From: Alphaproteobacteria bacterium
GTDB lineage: Bacteria; Pseudomonadota; Alphaproteobacteria; Rhizobiales; Aestuariivirgaceae
Assembly (NCBI GenBank): GCA_005884715.1
Contig: VAZZ01000046.1
Span: 1-9,485, forward strand
DNA length: 9,485 nucleotides
Direction of reading: 5' to 3'
In this document: in pieces, positions 5,465-9,485 of the stretch
Position numbering within the stretch: position 1 is the first letter of the stretch
Layout: each line of letters opens with the position of its first letter
Notes under the pieces: generated by a model
Databases searched by the model: none
Told to the model about the DNA's origin: nothing
What the model saw: only the letters and a program-made list of their open reading frames with translations
Translations under genes and position numbers: made by a program

Positions 5465-5779
5465 ATGGGTTTTGATCAGTATCATGAACCGGCGGGGGAG
5501 CTTTCGCAAAAGGTCCGAACATTTGCACGAATGATGGCCTCGCTTATCGAGGAGGCAGAAGCGATAAACTGGTATGAGCAGCGAATCTCGATCGAAAAGG
5601 ATTCGACCGCACGCGCGATCATGAAGAATGCACAAAAGGAGGAATTCAAGCACTTTGGAATGAACCTCGAATTCCTCCTGCGGCAAAAGAAGGAGTGGCG
5701 CATCGAGCTCGAGGAAATTCTGTTCAGTAAGGGCAGCATCGTCAGGCGTGGCGAGGCGGGGGAAAAGAAAGTCGATTGA
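5465..5779 (+). CDS. Encapsulated-ferritin-like (EncFtn) family protein
   Basis: A 104-residue two-helix ferritin-like protein that would oxidise Fe(II) to Fe(III). It carries the EncFtn signatures: an HEPAGEL opening (7-13); IEEAEAINWYEQR (28-40), which lines up with the EELEAVDWYDQR helix of Rhodospirillum rubrum EncFtn; and KEEFKHFGMNLEFLLR (58-73). By that alignment the ferroxidase ligands Glu30, Glu60 and His63 (Glu32, Glu62 and His65 in R. rubrum), the entry-site Glu29 and Glu32 and Trp36 are all present. Characterised members form a ring-shaped decamer and work inside an encapsulin shell. The start is ATG 5465 with a strong AAAGGAG at 5451-5457. Oddities: no encapsulin gene is in the window, and the C-terminus (SIVRRGEAGEKKVD) lacks the usual GSL-type shell-targeting peptide. 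No iron-responsive operator was recognised upstream. Confidence 0.88.
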   Translation: MGFDQYHEPAGELSQKVRTFARMMASLIEEAEAINWYEQRISIEKDSTARAIMKNAQKEEFKHFGMNLEFLLRQKKEWRIELEEILFSKGSIVRRGEAGEKKVD

Positions 5780-5877
5780 AATCCGGGAAGATCAAATGGC
5801 GCCGCCGCCCATCAGCGGCATCCCAAAAGGCGCCACCTTCAACATCAATGGCGCAAGCCATATGCGCCGAAGAGGCT

Positions 5878-7002
5878 CTAATCCAGCTTGCCGCGATTCC
5901 AGCCGCGGCCGGCGTCACCATAGGGCTCATAGCCGGTCCTGGTCACGGCGACCGTGTCCTCGAGCTTCACATAACCGCGCTTGGGATGCGGCAGCGTCGT
6001 CTCGATCGAGATGACCATGCCTTCTTCGAGCGGCAGATCCTCATCATAGGCCGGATAAGGCACCGGCCCTGAGCCGGTGAGGCGCGGCGCCTCATGCGGA
6101 ATCATGCCCATGCCATGGGCGCAGAAATGCATGATGCTCCGCGGCTTGCGCGCCGCTTGCTGCACCATGTCGACCTCGGCCAGAAGGTCCTTCAGTTCCT
6201 GGTCCGGCTCGCCCAGAAACGCCATGCGGCAGAGATCGCCGATGTAGCCTTTGTAATTGCCGCCCGAATCGAGCGATAGGACTTCGCCCTTTTTCCAGGT
6301 GTCGGGCGAGGGCGACCTGTTGTGGCTCGAACCCACGGTGATCAGGCAATATTCGAAAGTGAGGCCGCGCTTGATCTCTTCGAGCCTCAGCGCCTCGTTC
6401 AGTTCGCGCTTGGTAGTGCCGGGTCCATGCGAGCCCATCACGGCAAGCATCGAATCGATCACCCCTTCCGAGGCTTTCCTGACAAGTGCCAGCTCCTCCG
6501 GAGTTTTGGCGGCGCGCAGCCTTTCGAGCGGCAGCAGCGCATCGACGATCTCGCAATTGGGCATGGCTTCACGCAAGGCGGCATGGGCATCGGCCGGCAG
6601 GAAGCCCATCTCGACGCCGATCGAGCGGATGGGGCCGAGCTTCTTCAGATGCTGGGCGGAAAGTGCGATGACATCGCGCGTGCCCCAGGATTTGGTCTCG
6701 ACGGTAGCCGGCCAGAATTTGTCGAGCTGGCGCTCATAGGTCTCGAGCCCATTGCCGAAATAAGCGGCCTGGTCGGGCCGGCCCTTCCTGTAGATCAGCA
6801 CCGGCAGATAGCGGCTGACCCCGATCGCGTCCATGAAATCGAAGAAGAAGAAGCGATAGCCGCCGAGCAGATACTGGATATTGTGCTTGGAGGTGACGAG
6901 GAGGACGTCGATCCCGGCCTTGTCCATCAGCCGGTCGAGTTTCGCCTGATCGAAGGGGACCGGCTTTTCCATCGGTTTTTCCTGCGGACGCGCCATCGTC
7001 AT
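5878..7002 (-). CDS. M24-family metallopeptidase (Xaa-Pro aminopeptidase-like)
   Basis: A 374-residue cytosolic protein: a creatinase-type N-terminal domain (about 17-160, KLDRLMDKAGIDVLLVTSKH onwards) followed by the M24 pita-bread domain (about 168-358). The five dinuclear-metal ligands are visible: Asp245 in LSLDSGGNY, Asp256 in IGDLCRM, His296 in CAHGMGM, Glu334 in ISIETTL and Glu348 in KLEDTV. Members cleave N-terminal Xaa-Pro bonds or related substrates; the exact substrate is unknown. The start is ATG 7002 behind AGGGAGA. The frame stays open upstream, but that part overlaps the divergent mutarotase. An oddity: only 40 residues separate the second Asp from His296, against 63 in E. coli methionine aminopeptidase (Asp108 to His171), suggesting an in-frame loss after VQQAARKP. 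It may be inactive or altered. Confidence 0.88.
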   Translation of the reverse strand: MTMARPQEKPMEKPVPFDQAKLDRLMDKAGIDVLLVTSKHNIQYLLGGYRFFFFDFMDAIGVSRYLPVLIYRKGRPDQAAYFGNGLETYERQLDKFWPATVETKSWGTRDVIALSAQHLKKLGPIRSIGVEMGFLPADAHAALREAMPNCEIVDALLPLERLRAAKTPEELALVRKASEGVIDSMLAVMGSHGPGTTKRELNEALRLEEIKRGLTFEYCLITVGSSHNRSPSPDTWKKGEVLSLDSGGNYKGYIGDLCRMAFLGEPDQELKDLLAEVDMVQQAARKPRSIMHFCAHGMGMIPHEAPRLTGSGPVPYPAYDEDLPLEEGMVISIETTLPHPKRGYVKLEDTVAVTRTGYEPYGDAGRGWNRGKLD

Positions 7003-7033
7003 TGTCCCATCTCCCTGACTGGCCGATCTTTTG

Positions 7034-7046
7034 ATTGTGTTACAAT
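7034..7046. promoter_or_regulatory. Palindrome ATTGT-N3-ACAAT, FadR/GntR-type operator candidate
   Basis: ATTGT (7034-7038) and ACAAT (7042-7046) form a perfect palindrome with a three-base centre in the 75-base gap between the divergent M24 and mutarotase genes. Its core TTGTGTTACAA fits the published FadR-subfamily GntR operator pattern TNGTNNNACNA. TACAAT (7041-7046) within it would also serve as a -10 box for the mutarotase gene, so a bound repressor would block transcription. No GntR gene is in the window. Confidence 0.45.
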
Positions 7047-7077
7047 AGCCAAATCGCCCACGGAAAGGAAACAGCGA

Positions 7078-7407
7078 ATGCAGAGAATGGGTCTCGTCAT
7101 CGGCCTCAAGCCCGAGGTCATCGCGGAATATAAGAGGATCCATGCGCAAGTCTGGCCGGAGATCCTGGCCCTGATCAGCCGCTGCAATATCCGCAATTAC
7201 ACGATCTTCCTGCGTGAGCCGGAAAACCTGCTCTTTGCGTCCTGGGAATATCACGGCAGCGATTTCTCAGCCGATATGGCCCTGATGCGCGCTGATCCCC
7301 GCATGCAGGATTGGTGGCGCATCACCGATCCCATGCAGACACCGCTCGCCTCGCGCAAGAAGAGTGAATGGTGGGCGCCGATGGAAGAGGTCTTCCATCA
7401 CGATTGA
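7078..7407 (+). CDS. rhaM: L-rhamnose mutarotase
   Basis: A 109-residue protein of the L-rhamnose mutarotase family (COG3254), which interconverts the alpha and beta anomers of L-rhamnose. Alignment with E. coli RhaM is direct: Tyr18 and His22 in EYKRIHAQVWPEI, Asn40-Tyr41 in IRNYTIFL, and the paired tryptophans 79-80 in MQDWWRI, equivalent to the E. coli active-site residues; the C-terminus MEEVFHHD is also typical. The start is ATG 7078 behind AAAGGAA; an internal ATG at 7087 is less likely because homologues begin MQRxGxVIGL. No rhamnose kinase, isomerase, aldolase or transporter is adjacent. The only neighbour with shared control is the divergent M24 gene, across a FadR-type palindrome. 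The real substrate could be another deoxy sugar such as L-fucose. Confidence 0.9.
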   Translation: MQRMGLVIGLKPEVIAEYKRIHAQVWPEILALISRCNIRNYTIFLREPENLLFASWEYHGSDFSADMALMRADPRMQDWWRITDPMQTPLASRKKSEWWAPMEEVFHHD

Positions 7408-7409
7408 GA

Positions 7410-7437
7410 AGGCCGGTCCGACGCGGCGGGCCGGCCT
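7410..7437. terminator. GC-rich hairpin between convergent genes
   Basis: AGGCCGG (7410-7416) and CCGGCCT (7431-7437) form a perfect seven-base stem with a 14-base loop, between the mutarotase stop (7407) and the convergent stop of the barrel protein (7445). The position fits a shared terminator, but there is no run of T on either side, so it is not a classical intrinsic one. Confidence 0.4.
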
Positions 7438-7444
7438 GTTCGCA

Positions 7445-7921
7445 TTACGGCATCAGACTATATTTGAAATCATAGGCGCTGCCCTTGGCGTCACGGGCAT
7501 GGAGCGCCATCTCGCCGCGGACACCTGCATATTTGCCAGTGCCGCCGGTGACCGCGACGACCGAATCGCCCGCATCGAGGAAGGGACCTTCGACGGTGAT
7601 CTGGCCATCGGCAAGCGTCAGCGTCCAGAAGCATTCCCATGATTTGCCGGCAACGATGCGAATGCACCAGCCGGTGTCGCCGCCGACCTTCTTGGCATCC
7701 TTTTCATCGAAGACCTCATTGGCGAAAGTCAGGAGATCGCCCGCGCTGTCGCCCTTGGCGCCCGTGTCGGTGACGGCATCGCTCGTCGCATGTTCGATGA
7801 GATTGAGGCTCGTCTTCTTCGCATCGGCGGCGCCGGCGGATAGGCTGAGCCCGCCAACAGACAGAACAATGAGTGAAGCAGTCGATATCGCGAAAGGCAC
7901 TGTGAGGAAACCACGTCGCAT
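7445..7921 (-). CDS. Secreted allene-oxide-cyclase-barrel-like protein
   Basis: A 158-residue protein with an N-terminal export signal (MRRGFLTVPFAISTASLIVL, then an Ala/Gly/Ser-rich stretch ending LSAGAADA; cleavage probably near 30-33). The mature part resembles the allene oxide cyclase/dirigent-like beta-barrel domain found in bacterial exported proteins: LLTFANEVFDEKDAKKVG (63-80), GWCIRIVAGKSWECFWTLTL (84-103), ITVEGPFLD (108-116), and the conserved VTGGTGKYAGVRGEM (124-138), ending in a strand YDFKYSLMP. Cys86 and Cys97 could form a disulphide in the periplasm. The plant enzyme's role in jasmonate synthesis should not be carried over; the bacterial function is unknown. The start at 7921 is set by AGGGAG seven bases upstream and by the signal peptide beginning there. 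Confidence 0.8.
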   Translation of the reverse strand: MRRGFLTVPFAISTASLIVLSVGGLSLSAGAADAKKTSLNLIEHATSDAVTDTGAKGDSAGDLLTFANEVFDEKDAKKVGGDTGWCIRIVAGKSWECFWTLTLADGQITVEGPFLDAGDSVVAVTGGTGKYAGVRGEMALHARDAKGSAYDFKYSLMP

Positions 7922-8078
7922 TTCATTCTCCCTTGCCGAATGGCTCTTGTCTTGCCCCGCAGCTTGAAACATTAGCATTGCGAGCGGAGAAAATGAACCA
8001 AGCCGCAATTTCAATCAAGTGGCGCGCCAGTGATGCGCCTATAGGAGCTCTCTGGTGCTTTGTGAGAATTGCCATTAA

Positions 8079-8327
8079 TCCGGCGGCCTGCGCATCCCCG
8101 AACATCTCTATGCGAAGTTCGCGCATCAGGGCCATGTCTCGACCGTTAGGGGAACGATGAACGCCATCTGGAACAGCTGGCTGCCGCAATCGGGCTATGT
8201 AGCGGCGGATGCGCCGGGGCTCGAGCGCTATGATGAGAGATTCAACCCGGATTTGACACTTCCCTTTTTGGGAAGGGTCACTCCCAAGGATCGGGTGCCG
8301 GTGTCCTCCATGGCCATACAGGGTTAA
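8079..8327 (+). pseudogene. Remnant of a GyrI-like / AraC-type effector-binding domain
   Basis: From 8079 the plus strand encodes SGGLRIPEHLYAKFAHQG, then HVSTVRGTMNAIWNSWLPQS and GYVAADAPGLERYDERFNP. This is the conserved C-terminal part of the GyrI-like small-molecule-binding domain found alone or behind AraC-type DNA-binding domains. The frame is closed by TAA at 8076-8078 just upstream. The family's usual last strand (EIWIPV) is missing; after about 8250 the frame runs through unrelated residues to TAA at 8325-8327. An ATG at 8157 with GGGG upstream could still start a 56-residue fragment, but it would lack half of the domain. I found no AraC helix-turn-helix upstream. I read it as a decayed regulator gene truncated at both ends. 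Confidence 0.65.
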
Positions 8328-8376
8328 TCGCAAGGGCCACGGGACTTGTTACCTTATCCATTCCGGGTATATCGTG

Positions 8377-8402
8377 TCCGAACACTTGGCAGAGCGTTCG
8401 GA
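8377..8402. repeat. Inverted repeat TCCGAAC-N12-GTTCGGA before the cyclase start
   Basis: TCCGAAC (8377-8383) and GTTCGGA (8396-8402) are perfect seven-base inverted copies with a 12-base spacer, ending eight bases before the cyclase ATG. If transcribed, it would form a hairpin next to the start codon; as DNA it could be an operator. A smaller GTGT-N4-ACAC palindrome (8374-8385) overlaps its left arm. Confidence 0.5.
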
Positions 8403-8410
8403 ACAGGTAA

Positions 8411-9485
8411 ATGGGCACTTCAGGCACGCGCGGCAAGCCGGCCCTGGCGATCCTGTTCGCCGATATTCATAATTACAGCCGGCTCATGAAAAAGGACGAG
8501 GCGCAGACCCTGAAGAGGGTCGATCGCGCCGTGCGTCTGATCAAGTCGCTGGCCAGGGATTATGGCGGCCAGATCAAGAACGTTGCCGGTGACGGCGTCC
8601 TTGCACTGTTTCAGTCGGCGCCGCAGTCGGTCAGGTTCGCGGTTGAGATGCAAAGAGAATTCCGCACCGACGCCGTGTGGAATTCCGAACACGATCCGAT
8701 CGCCTTTCGCATCGGGATCAATGTGGGTGACGTTCATGATACCGAAACCGGAATCCAGGGCCATAGCGTGAATATTGCGGCCAGGCTCCAGGCGCTGGCC
8801 CCGCCGGGCGGTATTTGCATTTCCGATGCAGTTCAGCAGTTGGCGAGGGATATCCAGGGCATTGAACTGCAGTCGATGGGCACGCCGGCGCTCAAGAATA
8901 TCGACGAACCGATCGAGGTTTTCGGCGTAACCGGCGGCGATGACCTCCATGCGGTTTCGCATCCTGCGATATTGGTCCGTGAAACGGAAGAAATGATCGC
9001 CTCGGAAAGCTCCATTGCGGTCCTGCCGCTGGACAACCTCACCGGCAATCCGGCCATTTCGCATATTTGCGACGGCCTCACCGGCGATGTCATCGCCAAT
9101 CTGACGCGGTTTCGCGACATGCATGTCATCGCGCAGCGTTCGTCATCGGCTTTTCGCGATCATCATACGTCACCGATCCAGATCGCGAAAATGCTGGGTG
9201 TCCGCTACCTCGTCGATGGCGGATTCCAGCTGGCGCTCAACAAGATCCGGCTTCAGATCCGGCTCATGGAAGCACGCTCCGAGCGATCGCTCTGGTCGGA
9301 GCGGTTCGACGGCGATCTCAAGGACATATTCGCCTTCCAGGACGAAGTGACCGCGGTCATTGCGGCGCGGCTCTCGATCGAGGTGGGCGCCGCCGAGCAG
9401 CGCAAGATCTCGATATTGCCGACTGAGGTCGAAGCCTATGGGCTGATCCTCAGGGGCAAGGAAATTTATCAGCGGCGGTCGCGCG
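8411..9485 (+). CDS. Class III adenylate/guanylate cyclase with TolB/FlgO-like domain, 3' end cut off
   Basis: ATG 8411 opens a frame that runs off the right edge after 358 residues. The cyclase homology domain spans about 10-172: metal Asp18 in FADIHNYSRL, Asp61 in KNVAGDGVLALF, FRIGINVGDV (99-108), and the transition-state Asn121 and Arg125 in SVNIAARL. Lys57 fits the purine-contacting Lys. The residue that normally selects adenine (Asp in D-I-Y-G of typical relatives) is Gly114 in TGIQG, so ATP specificity is doubtful. Residues about 199-330 (SIAVLPLDNLTGNP, ICDGLTGDVIANLTRF, LGVRYLVDGGFQL, LWSERFDGDLKDIFAFQDEV) match the TolB/FlgO-like domain that follows cyclase domains in many Hyphomicrobiales proteins; TPR repeats normally follow beyond the edge. 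No membrane segment is seen. The ribosome site is weak (AGG). Confidence 0.88.
   Translation, partial: MGTSGTRGKPALAILFADIHNYSRLMKKDEAQTLKRVDRAVRLIKSLARDYGGQIKNVAGDGVLALFQSAPQSVRFAVEMQREFRTDAVWNSEHDPIAFRIGINVGDVHDTETGIQGHSVNIAARLQALAPPGGICISDAVQQLARDIQGIELQSMGTPALKNIDEPIEVFGVTGGDDLHAVSHPAILVRETEEMIASESSIAVLPLDNLTGNPAISHICDGLTGDVIANLTRFRDMHVIAQRSSSAFRDHHTSPIQIAKMLGVRYLVDGGFQLALNKIRLQIRLMEARSERSLWSERFDGDLKDIFAFQDEVTAVIAARLSIEVGAAEQRKISILPTEVEAYGLILRGKEIYQRRSR

Noticed and set aside
5748..6072. Plus-strand frames downstream of the ferritin-like gene
   Set aside because: They run antisense into the M24 gene and have Arg/Ser-rich shadow composition.
6322..7077. Long upstream extension of the mutarotase frame
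   Set aside because: It is antisense to the M24 gene; the mutarotase family starts at 7078, where a ribosome site is present.
7003..7254. N-terminal extension of the M24 frame
   Set aside because: It is antisense to rhaM, and a good ribosome site (AGGGAGA) precedes the ATG at 7002.
7933..8160. 75-codon plus-strand frame before the GyrI remnant
   Set aside because: It overlaps the leader of the barrel gene and then reads the GyrI-like remnant out of frame; a short GALWCFV stretch recalls the GyrI family but is too little to claim.
8259..8275. Hairpin CTTCCC-TTTTT-GGGAAG as a terminator
   Set aside because: The T run forms the loop rather than following the stem, and no T tract comes after it.

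Overview
The window reads as an accessory-type chromosomal stretch of a GC-rich alphaproteobacterium, most likely Hyphomicrobiales or a close relative. The case rests on an HWE/HRxxN-type PAS histidine kinase, GGAAC-N-GTT sequences that resemble promoters of the alphaproteobacterial general stress sigma factor EcfG, a class III cyclase fused to a TolB/FlgO-like domain, and protein sequences typical of that group. No rRNA, tRNA, CRISPR array, insertion sequence or phage gene was seen. The species cannot be fixed from the sequence alone.

Layout, left to right. At 1-99 (minus) is the start of a small basic protein cut by the window edge. It lies downstream of an AlkB-like 2-oxoglutarate/Fe(II) dioxygenase (150-737, minus). 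Divergent from AlkB is a DUF763 protein (859-2112, plus) with a helix-hairpin-helix-like motif. A stress-type short-chain dehydrogenase follows (2215-3075, plus), then a doubtful 51-codon ORF, then a two-PAS HWE histidine kinase with no response regulator nearby (3271-4626, plus). Convergent with the kinase are three tiny minus-strand ORFs (4653-5186), two of them with one predicted membrane helix, interspersed with GGAAC/GTTCC inverted repeats. Next is a ferritin-like protein of the encapsulated-ferritin (EncFtn) family (5465-5779, plus), with no encapsulin shell gene in view.

The right half holds an M24-family metallopeptidase homologue (5878-7002, minus) divergent from an L-rhamnose mutarotase (7078-7407, plus), with a FadR-type palindrome between them. 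It continues with a secreted allene-oxide-cyclase-barrel protein (7445-7921, minus), a decayed piece of a GyrI-like/AraC effector domain (8079-8327, plus), and a class III nucleotide cyclase running off the right edge (8411-9485, plus).

A reasonable inference is that the left and middle parts serve stress and damage defence: alkylation repair, an uncharacterised possible DNA-binding protein, a stress SDR, a sensor kinase of the class that feeds the general stress response, and iron storage or ferroxidase activity. Three GGAAC-N17/18-GTT matches stand directly upstream of AlkB, the SDR and one small membrane protein, which supports shared control, but each is a visual match only. The right half is a looser set of sugar or peptide metabolism and cyclic-nucleotide signalling genes.
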